Of a DNA stretch of 64,000 bases, positions 1-8,585 are shown piece after piece. How positions within the stretch are numbered: position 1 is the stretch's first letter; every line of letters starts with the position of its first letter. Below the pieces are notes generated by a model. It saw nothing but the letters and a program-made list of their open reading frames with translations. It ran no database searches and had not been told where the DNA came from. The position numbers and the translations under genes were made by a program. This DNA is from Variovorax sp. V213 (lineage in GTDB: Bacteria > Pseudomonadota > Gammaproteobacteria > Burkholderiales > Burkholderiaceae_C), in contig NZ_AP028664.1 in assembly GCF_041154455.1 (NCBI RefSeq), forward strand, positions 186,001-250,000, written 5' to 3'.

Positions 1-929
1 CAGCACTGGGCCGCGCACGGCGCGAAGCCTTCGAGCGCCTGCCGCCGAACGACGATGCCGTGCTGCGCAAGCTGCCGCCCATCGAAGCGGTGCGCGCCCT
101 GATCGCGCGCCTGCCCGATGGCGACGACCTGGCCACTGCGCTGCGGCTGGTGGCGGCGCCCGCGGTCTATACGGCGGCGGTGATGCGTTGGCGGTCGGGC
201 GCACAGGCCCTTGAGCCTGATGAAACACTGCCGCAGGCGGCCGACATGCAGCGCATGCTGCATGGCCGCGCGCCCACCGAAGCGCAGGTTGCCGCACTGG
301 ACACGTACCTCGTCACCGTGTGCGACCACGGCCTCAACGCGTCGACCTTTGCCGCGCGCGTGGTCGCTTCAACTGGCGCGGGACTGGCATCGGCGGTACT
401 CGCCGGCATCAGCGCGCTCAAGGGCCCGCTGCATGGCGGTGCGCCCGGTCCGGTGCTCGACGCGCTCGATGCCATCGGAACCGCGGCCAATGCCCGTGCA
501 TGGCTCGAGGGCGCTGTCGCCAGCGGCCAGCGGCTGATGGGTTTCGGCCATCGCATCTACCGCGTGCGCGATCCGCGCGCCGATGCGCTCAAGGGCGCGC
601 TGCGTCGGCTGGGCGCCGAAGGCAGCGCGGACACCGTTCAGGCCGCGCGCTTCGAATTGGCCGAAGCAGCGGAGCAAGCCGCGCTCGCCATCCTGCGCGA
701 GAAGAAGCCCGATCGCGCGTTGGAAACCAACGTAGAGTTCTATACCGCGTTGCTGCTCGAAGCCCTGGGCTTTCGCCGCGAGAGTTTCACCTGCGTGTTC
801 GCGGCGGGCCGCGTGAGCGGATGGGTGGCGCATGCACGCGAACAGGTGAAGAAGGGGCGGCTGATCCGGCCGCAATCGGTGTACGTGGGGCCCGCTCCGC
901 ATGAGGCCGAAGCCGCGCTCGCGCGCTGA
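1..929 (+). CDS. Citrate synthase family protein (5' end outside window)
   Basis: Citrate synthase-fold enzyme that joins an acyl-CoA to oxaloacetate. The frame is open from base 3, with 19 codons before the first in-window GTG at 60, so the true start is to the left; 308 residues are visible. Motifs in order: HGLNAS (oxaloacetate-binding His, about 327), LKGPLHGG (catalytic His, about 417), GFGHRIYR (third His, about 540) and NVEFYT (about 729). Most family members have Asp in the last motif; here codon 735-737 encodes Glu. The family is clear. Whether it makes citrate or methylcitrate, or works on another acyl-CoA, cannot be told. Confidence 0.88.
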   Translation, partial: ALGRARREAFERLPPNDDAVLRKLPPIEAVRALIARLPDGDDLATALRLVAAPAVYTAAVMRWRSGAQALEPDETLPQAADMQRMLHGRAPTEAQVAALDTYLVTVCDHGLNASTFAARVVASTGAGLASAVLAGISALKGPLHGGAPGPVLDALDAIGTAANARAWLEGAVASGQRLMGFGHRIYRVRDPRADALKGALRRLGAEGSADTVQAARFELAEAAEQAALAILREKKPDRALETNVEFYTALLLEALGFRRESFTCVFAAGRVSGWVAHAREQVKKGRLIRPQSVYVGPAPHEAEAALAR

Positions 930-1000
930 GCGCACGCCGCGTCCCCCGGTCTTCGGACCGTCGCCGCGTTCCGGTACGCTTGCCGTTTTCTTCGCATCGC

Positions 1001-1017
1001 CTGCACGGCTCGTGCAG
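1001..1017. other. Short perfect hairpin between two genes
   Basis: CTGCACG and CGTGCAG form a perfect 7-base inverted repeat around the loop GCT. It lies 72 bases after the citrate synthase stop and 36 bases before the next start. No T-run follows, so it is not a standard intrinsic terminator. It could be a weak terminator or a protein-binding site. Confidence 0.35.
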
Positions 1018-1052
1018 CGTGGTGCCCCTGCAAGGCGAAAGTACTCCAACCC

Positions 1053-2075
1053 ATGGCGGCATCCACTTCGTTCGAGCGCGCGCAGCGCCTGCCCACCCAT
1101 TTCGCATGGATCGCCCTGGCGGTCGGTGCGGCCCTGTTCGCGGTGAACATGACGGTGCTGCTGCTGCCTTCCTCGCCGCACAGCGAGCATATGCGCAGTG
1201 TGTATGCGCAGCCGGGCGTGTGGATTCCGCTCTTGTCCCGCGTCGTCACGGTGTGGCTGCTGGCTGCCACCCTGGCGTGGTGCCATGCGCGCAAGGCGCT
1301 CGACGAGCGCGGCGCGGCCCGCGTCGCGCAGCTTCGCAGCCCTGGCAGCCGCTTTGCCGCCGTGTACCTCGCCGCGACAGTCGTCAACGTCCTTGCATTG
1401 ACGCCGCTGCTCTACCAGGCGCAGGTGCTCTTCATGCCGGGCGGCCCGCTGCACGAGCACGTCGACATGTACGGCATGCGCTCGCTCATGGCCGCGTCGA
1501 TGCTGATCCAGTCCACCCTCCAGATGCTCGTTCTCATCGCGAGCGTGTGGCTCGCCGCCTGGTTCGCGCTGCGCGAGCGCGGCGCTGCGCTTGCCGGCGA
1601 ACCGTCCGGTGTGCCGGACCTCGGCGCTCGCGCATCGCCTCGCAATGCCGTGGCACTCGTGACGGCCGCGATCTTCGTCTCGCTGCAGTCATGGATCGGC
1701 AACGCCGCGAGCGGCTGGGTCGACACCTCGAGGGAGTCGGATCTGGTGCCGCTTCTTCTCGGCTGGTTCGCGGCGCCGCTGCTGATCTGTGCGCTGGCAT
1801 TCTGGGGTGGCTGGCTCGGCGCCGCGCCGCGGCCCGCGCAAACGCGTCCCTTCCGTGCCGTGGCGGCTGCGGTGTCGGCCTTCGTGCTGTTGCAGGCGGT
1901 CTGCGCCGCCCTCGCGATCGGCGGGCTGCTGTGGATCGCCAGCGCGAGCTTCTCGGGCAGCAGCAGCGACAGCCGCCTCGTGGCGCTCGCCGCCGTGATG
2001 GTGGCGCTCTACCTTGTGCTGCTGGTGGTGTTCGTGCGTGCGATCACGCGCCGCTTCTACCGCCGCTACTTGTAG
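1053..2075 (+). CDS. Conserved hypothetical multi-pass membrane protein
   Basis: A 340-residue protein of unknown function. It has about seven hydrophobic segments, roughly at residues 19-40, 60-78, 100-120, 150-172, 195-213, 226-250, 268-290 and 305-325, with a basic C-terminus (RRFYRRYL). I see no catalytic motif and recognise no family. The ATG at 1053 is the first in frame; its ribosome-binding site is weak. The 3' end overlaps the convergent PaaK-like gene by 10 bases (2066-2075), so the two genes share their termination region. It seems to be a single-gene unit. Confidence 0.7.
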   Translation: MAASTSFERAQRLPTHFAWIALAVGAALFAVNMTVLLLPSSPHSEHMRSVYAQPGVWIPLLSRVVTVWLLAATLAWCHARKALDERGAARVAQLRSPGSRFAAVYLAATVVNVLALTPLLYQAQVLFMPGGPLHEHVDMYGMRSLMAASMLIQSTLQMLVLIASVWLAAWFALRERGAALAGEPSGVPDLGARASPRNAVALVTAAIFVSLQSWIGNAASGWVDTSRESDLVPLLLGWFAAPLLICALAFWGGWLGAAPRPAQTRPFRAVAAAVSAFVLLQAVCAALAIGGLLWIASASFSGSSSDSRLVALAAVMVALYLVLLVVFVRAITRRFYRRYL

Positions 2076-3313
2076 CTGCGCGCATCCTCGATCACCTTGC
2101 CGTCGTTCGGCAGGGTGCCCGGCGCCACCAGTTCGATGGTGCCGCGCAGCTTGGTCACTTCGCGCACCGCATCGGCGATGCGCGCATCGAGCCCGGCCGG
2201 TGCGCCGGCGCATTCGAGCCTGAAGGTCATCTGGTCGTCGCCCATCTCGCCCGAGACCACGAGACGCGCACGCTGGATCTCCGGAAAGCGCCGCGCGATC
2301 TCCGCCACCTGCGAGGGGTGGACGAACATGCCGCGCACCTTGGTGGTCTGGTCGGCGCGGCCGAGCCATCCCTTGATGCGCTTGTTGGTGCGGCCCGTGG
2401 GGCAGGCGCCTGCAAGCACGGCCGAAAGATCGCCGGTGCCGAAGCGCACGAGGGGATAGTCGGGGTTGAAGGTGGTCACCACGATTTCGCCCACTTCGCC
2501 GTCGGGCACCGGGTCTCCGGTGCCGGGGCGCACGATCTCGACCAGCACACCTTCGTCGATCACCAGGCCTTCGCGCGCACTGGTCTCGTAGGCGATGAGG
2601 CCGAGGTCGGCGGTGGCGTAGCACTGCGTGCCTTTCACGCCGTGCGCGGCAATCCAGTCGTGCAGGCTGGGCGGAAAGGCCTCGCCGGACACGAGCGCCT
2701 TGGTGAGCGAAGGCAGTTTCAGGCCTTTTTCTTCGGCCTTCTCCAGCAGGATCTTCAGGAAGCTCGGCGTGCCCGCATAGCCTTCGGGCTTCAGGTCGGC
2801 CATGGCCTCGAGCTGCTGCTCGGTCTGGCCGGTGCCGCCCGCGAACACGGTGCAGCCCATGGCGCGCGCGCCGCTTTCCATGATGGAGCCGGCCGGTGTC
2901 ATGTGGTAGCTGAAGCTGTTGTGAATCAGCTCGCCGGTGCGAAAGCCGGCCGCATGCAGCGCGCGCGCCGTGCGCCAGTAGTCGCGCGCTTCGCCTTCAG
3001 GTTCGTAGATGGTGCCGGGGCTTGCGAACACGCGCGGCATGCGGGTGCCGCGGCCGATGGCGGAAAAACCGCCGAAGGGGTCGTCGGCGCGGCGCTGTTT
3101 CTGCAGCTCGAGCAACTCGGTCTTGCGTGTGACCGGCAGCTTGGCGAGCGCTTCGCGCGTGCTGATGTCCGCCGGCTTCACGCCGTCGAGGATCTTGGCA
3201 AACGCGGGTGCCGCGCTCTGGGCCTGTGCGATCTGCCTCGGCAGCGCGGCCAGCAGGTCGCGTTCGCGTTCGGCGGGGTCGCGGATTTCGAGGGCGTCGT
3301 AGTGGTCGGTCAT
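2066..3313 (-). CDS. PaaK-like AMP-dependent acyl-CoA ligase with degenerate P-loop
   Basis: Relative of phenylacetate-CoA ligase, 415 residues, last gene of the liv-type operon. By family it would adenylate a carboxylic acid and transfer it to CoA. Visible adenylate-forming motifs are CYATADLG (A5-like), RFGTGDLS (A7-like), the RGMFVHPSQV hinge region, and a C-terminal GKVIEDARSYK with the usual late Lys. The Ser/Thr/Gly-rich ATP loop (SSGTTGKP in PaaK) is replaced by ASPGTIYEPEG. I chose the ATG at 3313 because AAGAAGG precedes it; an ATG at 3334 is also in frame but has no ribosome-binding site. The substrate is unknown, and catalytic activity is uncertain because of the altered loop. Confidence 0.8.
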   Translation of the reverse strand: MTDHYDALEIRDPAERERDLLAALPRQIAQAQSAAPAFAKILDGVKPADISTREALAKLPVTRKTELLELQKQRRADDPFGGFSAIGRGTRMPRVFASPGTIYEPEGEARDYWRTARALHAAGFRTGELIHNSFSYHMTPAGSIMESGARAMGCTVFAGGTGQTEQQLEAMADLKPEGYAGTPSFLKILLEKAEEKGLKLPSLTKALVSGEAFPPSLHDWIAAHGVKGTQCYATADLGLIAYETSAREGLVIDEGVLVEIVRPGTGDPVPDGEVGEIVVTTFNPDYPLVRFGTGDLSAVLAGACPTGRTNKRIKGWLGRADQTTKVRGMFVHPSQVAEIARRFPEIQRARLVVSGEMGDDQMTFRLECAGAPAGLDARIADAVREVTKLRGTIELVAPGTLPNDGKVIEDARSYK

Positions 3314-3356
3314 GGCTTCAATGCCCTTCTTCATCGGATGGCGAGCGGGGGTGGGG

Positions 3357-4169
3357 TCACGCCAGCCACCTCTTGCGGCGCTTGTAGCTCTTCACATCGC
3401 GAAAGCTCTTTCGGTCCGCACCGCCGACGCCGAGGTAGAACTCCTTCACGTCCTCGTTCTCGCGCAGGCTCTTCGCCTCGCCGTCCATCACGATGCGGCC
3501 GTTCTCCAGGATGTAGCCGTAGTCGGCATAGCGCAGTGCCATGTTGGTGTTCTGCTCGGCCAGCAGGAAGGTCACGCGCTCCTTGGCGTTGAGGTCTTTC
3601 ACGATCTCGAACACTTCCTCGACGATCTGCGGCGCAAGGCCCATCGAGGGTTCGTCGAGCAGCACCATCGTCGGGTTGGCCATCAGCGCGCGGCCGATGG
3701 CGCACATCTGCTGCTCGCCGCCCGAGGTGTAGGCGGCCTGCGAAGTGCGCCGCGTCTTCAGGCGGGGGAAATATGCGTACACCTTCTCCAGCGTCTCCTG
3801 CACCGCGGCCTTGCCGTCGGTGCGCGTGTAGGCGCCGGTCATCAGGTTCTCTTCGATGGTCAGGTGCGCGAAGCAGTGCCGGCCTTCCATCACCTGGATC
3901 AGGCCGCGCCTCACCAGTTCGGCGGGCGAGAGCGCCTCGATGCGGTCGCCGCGCAGTTCGATGGTGCCCTTGGTCACCGCGCCGCGTTCGCCCGCGAGCA
4001 GGTTGCTCACCGCGCGCAGCGTGGTCGTCTTGCCGGCACCGTTGCCACCCAGCAGCGCCACGATGCCGCCCTCGGGCACCACGAGCGAGACGCCCTTGAG
4101 CACGAGGATCACGTGGTTGTAGATGACCTCGATGCCGTTGACGTTGAGAACGATGTTGCTGCTACTCAT
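3357..4169 (-). CDS. livF: Branched-chain-type ABC transporter ATP-binding protein LivF
   Basis: Cytoplasmic ATPase of a LivFGHM-type importer, 270 residues, about 30 longer than usual because of a basic tail (ending YKRRKRWLA). Walker A is GGNGAGKTT, the signature is the variant TSGGEQQM, Walker B is MVLLDEPS, and the switch His of most ABC ATPases is replaced by Gln in LLAEQN, as is normal in LivF. The ATG at 4169 has GGAAA six bases upstream; the longer open frame to 4292 is intergenic sequence. It is separated from the binding-protein gene by 127 bases holding a hairpin. With the ligases in the operon, the cargo is more likely an organic acid than leucine. Confidence 0.93.
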   Translation of the reverse strand: MSSSNIVLNVNGIEVIYNHVILVLKGVSLVVPEGGIVALLGGNGAGKTTTLRAVSNLLAGERGAVTKGTIELRGDRIEALSPAELVRRGLIQVMEGRHCFAHLTIEENLMTGAYTRTDGKAAVQETLEKVYAYFPRLKTRRTSQAAYTSGGEQQMCAIGRALMANPTMVLLDEPSMGLAPQIVEEVFEIVKDLNAKERVTFLLAEQNTNMALRYADYGYILENGRIVMDGEAKSLRENEDVKEFYLGVGGADRKSFRDVKSYKRRKRWLA

Positions 4170-4216
4170 GATGTTTCCAAAAAGACCGGCGAAGCCGCGG
4201 CCCCTGCGGGCCGCCG

Positions 4217-4239
4217 CCCCTCCCGCCTGGCGGGAGGGG
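4217..4239. repeat. GC-rich intergenic hairpin inside the liv-type operon
   Basis: CCCCTCCCG and CGGGAGGGG pair perfectly around a 5-base loop, followed by TTGGGGAGGG. It lies between the binding-protein gene and livF. No U-run follows on the operon strand, so a role in differential mRNA decay is more likely than termination. It resembles dispersed GGGAGGGG-type intergenic repeats of related bacteria; other copies would have to be found to confirm this. Confidence 0.45.
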
Positions 4240-4296
4240 TTGGGGAGGGTGCCCCACGGACGGCGGCACGGCGCGCCCCGGCGGGCGGCCAAAGCG

Positions 4297-5622
4297 TCAG
4301 CTTTGGCAATCCGCCGGGGTACGCGCCGTGAGCTTCTTCTCGGCCGCGTACTTGGCGGCGGTCGACCTCACGAGCGGCTTGATGATCTGCTCGTCGGCCT
4401 GCAGCCAGTCGGACGTGAACTTCCAGGCCTTGCCGTCCCAGGTGTGGATGCGCGCCCAGGCGGCACCCATGTGGTCGGTGCACGAGGTGCTGATCGGGCG
4501 CATCACGCCGGCAAAGCCCAGGCCGTCGAGCTTGGCCTGCGTGAGGCTCAGGTTCTCCAGCCCCCAGCGCACCTGTTCGCCCGTCATGACCTTGCCCTTG
4601 CCGAAGCGTTCCTGCGCGGCGCGGATGCCCTCCACGCCGAGCATCGCGCTCATGGCGCCGCGCATGTAGAGAACCTGCCCCACTTCTTCCTTGGGGCCCG
4701 TGCCCTGGTTCTTGTCGTGCAGCATCGCAACCACGTCCTTCGCGAGCTTCGATTGCGGCTCGGCACCGTGCTGCATGGTCACGGCGTTGTAGCCCTTGGC
4801 GCCGTCGCCCACGTCCTTCACGTCGGGTTCTGCGCCGGCCCACCACACGCCGTACATCTTTTCGCGGGCGAAGCCGGTGGCCTGCGCTTCCTTCAGCGCG
4901 GTCGAGTTCATCACGCCCCAGCCCCACAGCAGCACGAAATCGGGCCGGGCCTGGCGCACCTGCAGCCAGGTGGCCTTCTGCTCGACGCCAGGCGCCGTCA
5001 CCGGCAGCAGCTGCAGGTCGAAGCCATGCATCTTTGCGCGCTCCTGCAGCAGCGGGATCGGCTCCTTGCCGTACGGGCTGTCGTGATAGATCAGGGCGAT
5101 TTTCTTGCCCTTGAGCTTGTCGAGCCCGCCTTCCTTCTGGGCGATGGCCTGGATGATCGCGTCGGCGGCCACCCAGTAGGTGCCGGCGATCGGGAAGTTC
5201 CACTTGAACACCGTGCCATCGGCGCTTTCGCTGCGGCCGTAGCCCACGGTCACCACGGGAATCTTGTCGACGGGCGCCTTCTCGGTGATGGCGAAGGTCG
5301 CGCCGGTGGACAGCGGCTGCACCAGGGAGGCGCCGCCGTTCTTGCCCTTCAGGCGCTCGTAGCACTCCACGCTGCGCGCCGTGTCGTAGCCGGTTTCGCA
5401 TTCCTCGAAGGTGAGTTTCACGCCGTTGATGCCGCCGCGCGCATTCACCAGCTTGAGGTAGTCGACATAGCCATTGGCCCAGGGCGTTCCGTTGGGCGCG
5501 TAGGCGCCGGTGCGGTACGACAGCACGGGGATGAACTGCTCCTTGGCCTGCGCGAACGCGGGGGCCGCGCCCGCGAGCGCGGACACGATAGCCACGGCAA
5601 GTGCGAGTGATTTCAGTTTCAT
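4297..5622 (-). CDS. Branched-chain-type ABC transporter substrate-binding protein
   Basis: Periplasmic binding protein (441 residues, Leu/Ile/Val-binding fold) that captures the ligand for the LivHM/FG transporter. The N-terminus is a classic signal peptide: MKLKS, a hydrophobic stretch, then APAFA/QA as the likely cleavage site near residue 25. The mature protein contains the family segment NARGGINGVKL and pairs of Cys (ECETGYDTARSVEC) that may form a disulfide. The ATG at 5622 is preceded by AGGAGACAACC, a strong ribosome-binding site; the open frame upstream of it is livM sequence in another frame. A 77-base gap to livM could hold its own promoter. The ligand is not known. Confidence 0.9.
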   Translation of the reverse strand: MKLKSLALAVAIVSALAGAAPAFAQAKEQFIPVLSYRTGAYAPNGTPWANGYVDYLKLVNARGGINGVKLTFEECETGYDTARSVECYERLKGKNGGASLVQPLSTGATFAITEKAPVDKIPVVTVGYGRSESADGTVFKWNFPIAGTYWVAADAIIQAIAQKEGGLDKLKGKKIALIYHDSPYGKEPIPLLQERAKMHGFDLQLLPVTAPGVEQKATWLQVRQARPDFVLLWGWGVMNSTALKEAQATGFAREKMYGVWWAGAEPDVKDVGDGAKGYNAVTMQHGAEPQSKLAKDVVAMLHDKNQGTGPKEEVGQVLYMRGAMSAMLGVEGIRAAQERFGKGKVMTGEQVRWGLENLSLTQAKLDGLGFAGVMRPISTSCTDHMGAAWARIHTWDGKAWKFTSDWLQADEQIIKPLVRSTAAKYAAEKKLTARTPADCQS

Positions 5623-5699
5623 GGTTGTCTCCTGGTTGAATGGGAAGGCACGCTGGAAAAAAAGGGCGCTTCGAAAAACATGTCGGTGCGCGGGTGCGG

Positions 5700-6776
5700 T
5701 CAATGAGGGAAGGGCCAGAGCCGCAGCTTCTGCTTGCCGGTCGACCAGAGCTTGGCCAGGCCATGCGGCTCGACGATCAGGAACCACACGATCAGGCCGC
5801 CGAAGATCATCAGCTCCGCATGCGCAATGCCGACGGTGGAGATCTGCGCGCCGAACCAGCCGGCGATGACCGGTAGCGCCTGGTTCAGGACGATCGGCAG
5901 CACGGTGATGAAAGCCGCACCGAAGAAAGCCCCCATGATCGAGCCCAGCCCGCCGATGATCACCATGAAGAGCAGCCGGAACGACTGGTCGACGGAGAAG
6001 GCCGCGGGCTCCCAGGCACCGAGATAGACGAAGGCCCACAACGCGCCGGCCACGCCGATGATGAACGAGCTGACCGCGAAGGCGCTGAGCTTGGCGTACA
6101 TCGGACGGATGCCGATCACGGCGGCCGCCACGTCCATGTCGCGGATGGCCATCCACTCGCGGCCGATGGCGCCGCGCACCAGGTTCTTGGTCAGGACGGC
6201 AATCACCACCAGCATCGCCAGGCAGAGCAGGTACTTGCTCGCGGCGCTCTCGATCGGCAAGCCGAAGACCTGCAGGTTCGACACCGACACCGAGCCCGAG
6301 GGCGTGTCGAGCGTGAACCACTTGATGCGCAGGAACATCCAGTCGCTGAAGAACTGCGCCGCCAGCGTCGCGACCGCGAGGTAGAGGCCCTTCACGCGCA
6401 GGCTGGGCAGTCCGAAAAGGATGCCGAACAGCGTTGCGCACAGGCCGCCCAGGATCAGCGCGGGAATCAGCGGCAGCCCCGGGAAGCGCACGAAGAAGTT
6501 GTAGGCCCCGTAGGCACCCACCGCCATGAAGGCGCCCGAGCCCAGCGAGATCTGCCCGCAGTAGCCCACCAGCACGTTCACGCCGAGCGCCGCCAGAGAA
6601 ATGATCACGAAGGGAATCAGGATCGCCCGCATCAGGTAGTCGCTGGCGAGGAAGGGCACGACCGCGAACGCGAAGATCAGCACCAGGCCGATGGCCACGC
6701 GGTCCTGAAGGATCGGGAAGACCTGCTGGTCGGCGCGGTAGCTGGACTTGAACTGTCCGTTTTCTCTATAGAACAT
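5700..6776 (-). CDS. livM: Branched-chain-type ABC transporter permease LivM
   Basis: Inner-membrane permease, 358 residues, with 9-10 hydrophobic segments spread from about residue 30 to 340. The family signatures ALGVNVLVGYCGQISLGSG (near 80-100) and a GGLGSIMGAFFGAAF segment (near 280) are present. It pairs with LivH to form the channel. The C-terminus carries a short cytoplasmic tail (KLWSTGKQKLRLWPF). A start at 6776 fits the family; the ribosome-binding site is weak. The 91 bases between livH and livM hold nested inverted repeats that may affect the expression of livM and the binding-protein gene. Confidence 0.92.
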   Translation of the reverse strand: MFYRENGQFKSSYRADQQVFPILQDRVAIGLVLIFAFAVVPFLASDYLMRAILIPFVIISLAALGVNVLVGYCGQISLGSGAFMAVGAYGAYNFFVRFPGLPLIPALILGGLCATLFGILFGLPSLRVKGLYLAVATLAAQFFSDWMFLRIKWFTLDTPSGSVSVSNLQVFGLPIESAASKYLLCLAMLVVIAVLTKNLVRGAIGREWMAIRDMDVAAAVIGIRPMYAKLSAFAVSSFIIGVAGALWAFVYLGAWEPAAFSVDQSFRLLFMVIIGGLGSIMGAFFGAAFITVLPIVLNQALPVIAGWFGAQISTVGIAHAELMIFGGLIVWFLIVEPHGLAKLWSTGKQKLRLWPFPH

Positions 6777-6790
6777 GTTCAGACCCGATC

Positions 6791-6859
6791 GATTATTTTT
6801 TGGTTACGGCCCGCTGCGCTTAACTTGCTGCGCAAGTTAGCCTCCATCGAAAAATAATC
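6791..6859. repeat. Nested inverted repeats between livH and livM
   Basis: An outer pair, GATTATTTTT (6791-6800) and AAAAATAATC (6850-6859), encloses an inner perfect pair, TAACTTGC (6821-6828) and GCAAGTTA (6832-6839), with a 3-base loop. The AT-rich outer arms stand out in this GC-rich operon. It could fold into a large stem-loop in the operon mRNA or be a small mobile or dispersed repeat. There is no clear terminator U-run in the direction of transcription. Confidence 0.6.
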
Positions 6860-6867
6860 TATTGCTT

Positions 6868-7797
6868 TCATACGCGATCAATGATTTTTTCGCCAAAGAG
6901 GCCCTGCGGCCGGAACAGCAGGAACACCAGCGCCAGCACATAGGCGAACCAGATCTCGATACCGCCGCCCACATAAGGGCCCAGGTACACCTCCGACAGC
7001 TTCTCGCCGACGCCGATGATCAGCCCGCCGATGATGGCGCCCGGCACCGAGGTGAGGCCCCCGAGGATCACCACCGGCAGCGCGCGCAGCGCCACCGTGG
7101 TGAGCGAGAACTGCACGCCCAGCTTGCTGCCCCAGATCATTCCGGCCACGAGCGCCACCACGCCGGCCACGCACCACACGATGACCCAGATGCGCGTGAG
7201 CGGAATGCCGATCGACTGCGCGGCCTGGTGGTCGTCGGCCACCGCACGCAGCGCGCGGCCGGTGCCGGTCTTCTGGAAGAACAGCGAGAGCAGCGCCACC
7301 AGCGCGGCCGCGATCGCGGCGGCGTACAGGTCTTCCTTGTTGATCAGGATGCCGCCCTCGAACACCGAGCCGAGAAGGAAGATCGGGTCCTTCGGCATGC
7401 CGATGTCGATCTTGTAGATGTTGCTGCCGAACAGGGTCTGGCCCGCGCCGTCCAGGAAGTACGCGATGCCGAGCGTCGCCATCAGCAGCGTTGCACCCTC
7501 CTGGTTGACCAGGTGGCGCAGCACCAGCCGCTCGATCAGCCACGCCACCGCGAACATCACGAGCCCCGCCACGACAAAGGCCGCGCCGTTGGCGAACCAG
7601 CGGCTCTCGATGCCGGTCCACATAGGGATCCATTCGGCGAAGCGCGCCATGGCGAGCGCCGCGAACAGCACCATCGCACCCTGCGCGAAATTGAACACGC
7701 CCGAGGCCTTGAAGATCAGCACGAAGCCGAGCGCCACCAGCGAATACAGCATGCCCACCATGAGGCCGCCGAAGAGGGTTTCGAGAAAGAAGGCCAT
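6868..7797 (-). CDS. livH: Branched-chain-type ABC transporter permease LivH
   Basis: Inner-membrane permease, 309 residues, about eight membrane segments. It opens with the family pattern GLMVGMLYSLVALGFVLIFK followed by ASGVFNFAQGAM, and has the cytoplasmic ATPase-contact segment RALRAVADDHQAAQSIGI in the middle. It ends in LFRPQGLFGEK, which is typical of the family. The ATG at 7797 shares its first base with the TGA of livG (TGATG), so the two are translationally coupled. It forms the channel with LivM and is driven by LivG and LivF. Confidence 0.93.
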   Translation of the reverse strand: MAFFLETLFGGLMVGMLYSLVALGFVLIFKASGVFNFAQGAMVLFAALAMARFAEWIPMWTGIESRWFANGAAFVVAGLVMFAVAWLIERLVLRHLVNQEGATLLMATLGIAYFLDGAGQTLFGSNIYKIDIGMPKDPIFLLGSVFEGGILINKEDLYAAAIAAALVALLSLFFQKTGTGRALRAVADDHQAAQSIGIPLTRIWVIVWCVAGVVALVAGMIWGSKLGVQFSLTTVALRALPVVILGGLTSVPGAIIGGLIIGVGEKLSEVYLGPYVGGGIEIWFAYVLALVFLLFRPQGLFGEKIIDRV

Positions 7798-8585
7798 CAG
7801 TGTTCGACCCCAAGGTAGGCACGGATCACGTTCTCGTTGCTGCGCACTTCGTCCGGCGTGCCGTCGCCGATCTTCTTGCCGTAGTCGAGCACGACCACGC
7901 GGTCGGAGATGTCCATCACCACGCCCATGTCGTGCTCGATGAGGACGATGGTGGCGCCGAACTCGTCGTTCACGTCGAGGATGAAGCGGCTCATGTCCTG
8001 CTTCTCTTCCACGTTCATGCCGGCCATGGGTTCGTCCAGGAGCAGCACCTGCGGCTCCATCGCGAGCGCGCGGCCCAGGTCGACGCGCTTTTGCAGGCCA
8101 TAGGGCAGGCGGCCCACCGGTGTCTTGCGGTGCGCCTGGATCTCGAGAAAGTCGATGATGTGCTCCACGAATTCGCGGTGCCGCAGCTCCTCGCGTTCCG
8201 CCGGGCCCCAGCGCAGGGCCTGCGCGAACATGCCGCACTTCATCTTGAGGTTGCGCCCGGTCATGATGTTGTCGAGCACGCTCATGCCCTTGAAGAGCGC
8301 CAGGTTCTGGAACGTGCGCGCCACGCCCATCTCGGCCACCTCGCGGGAGTTCATGTGCTTGAAGGTCTGGCCGCGGAAAGTGATGGAGCCCTGCTGCGGC
8401 CAATACACGCCGTTGATGCAGTTGAGCATCGAGCTCTTGCCCGCGCCGTTGGGCCCGATGATGGCCCGCACCTCGTGCTCGCGCACGTTGAAGCTGATGT
8501 CCGTCAGCGCCTTCACGCCGCCGAAGCTCAAGCTGATGTTCTGCACGTCGAGGATGACGTCGCCGACTTTTCTGTTGCTGCTCAT
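7797..8585 (-). CDS. livG: Branched-chain-type ABC transporter ATP-binding protein LivG
   Basis: Second cytoplasmic ATPase of the importer, 262 residues. Walker A is IIGPNGAGKSS; the signature is degenerate (GRLPYGLQKRVDLGRAL instead of LSGGQ), as is common in LivG proteins; Walker B is VLLLDEPMAGM; the H-loop is VLIEHDMGVV. The helical segment ARTFQNLALFKGMSV with the LivG insertion is present. The ATG at 8585 overlaps the stop of the acyl-CoA ligase by four bases (ATGA). It energises LivHM together with LivF. Confidence 0.93.
   Translation of the reverse strand: MSSNRKVGDVILDVQNISLSFGGVKALTDISFNVREHEVRAIIGPNGAGKSSMLNCINGVYWPQQGSITFRGQTFKHMNSREVAEMGVARTFQNLALFKGMSVLDNIMTGRNLKMKCGMFAQALRWGPAEREELRHREFVEHIIDFLEIQAHRKTPVGRLPYGLQKRVDLGRALAMEPQVLLLDEPMAGMNVEEKQDMSRFILDVNDEFGATIVLIEHDMGVVMDISDRVVVLDYGKKIGDGTPDEVRSNENVIRAYLGVEH

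Noticed and set aside
980..3592. Open frame of 870 codons on the plus strand opposite the PaaK-like gene.
   Set aside because: Antisense shadow. It spans two unrelated real genes and an intergenic region, with no coherent domain.
4170..4296. Upstream extension of livF (open frame to 4292).
   Set aside because: The extra sequence is Arg/Gly/Pro-rich, overlaps a hairpin, and the ATG at 4169 has a good ribosome-binding site and fits LivF length.
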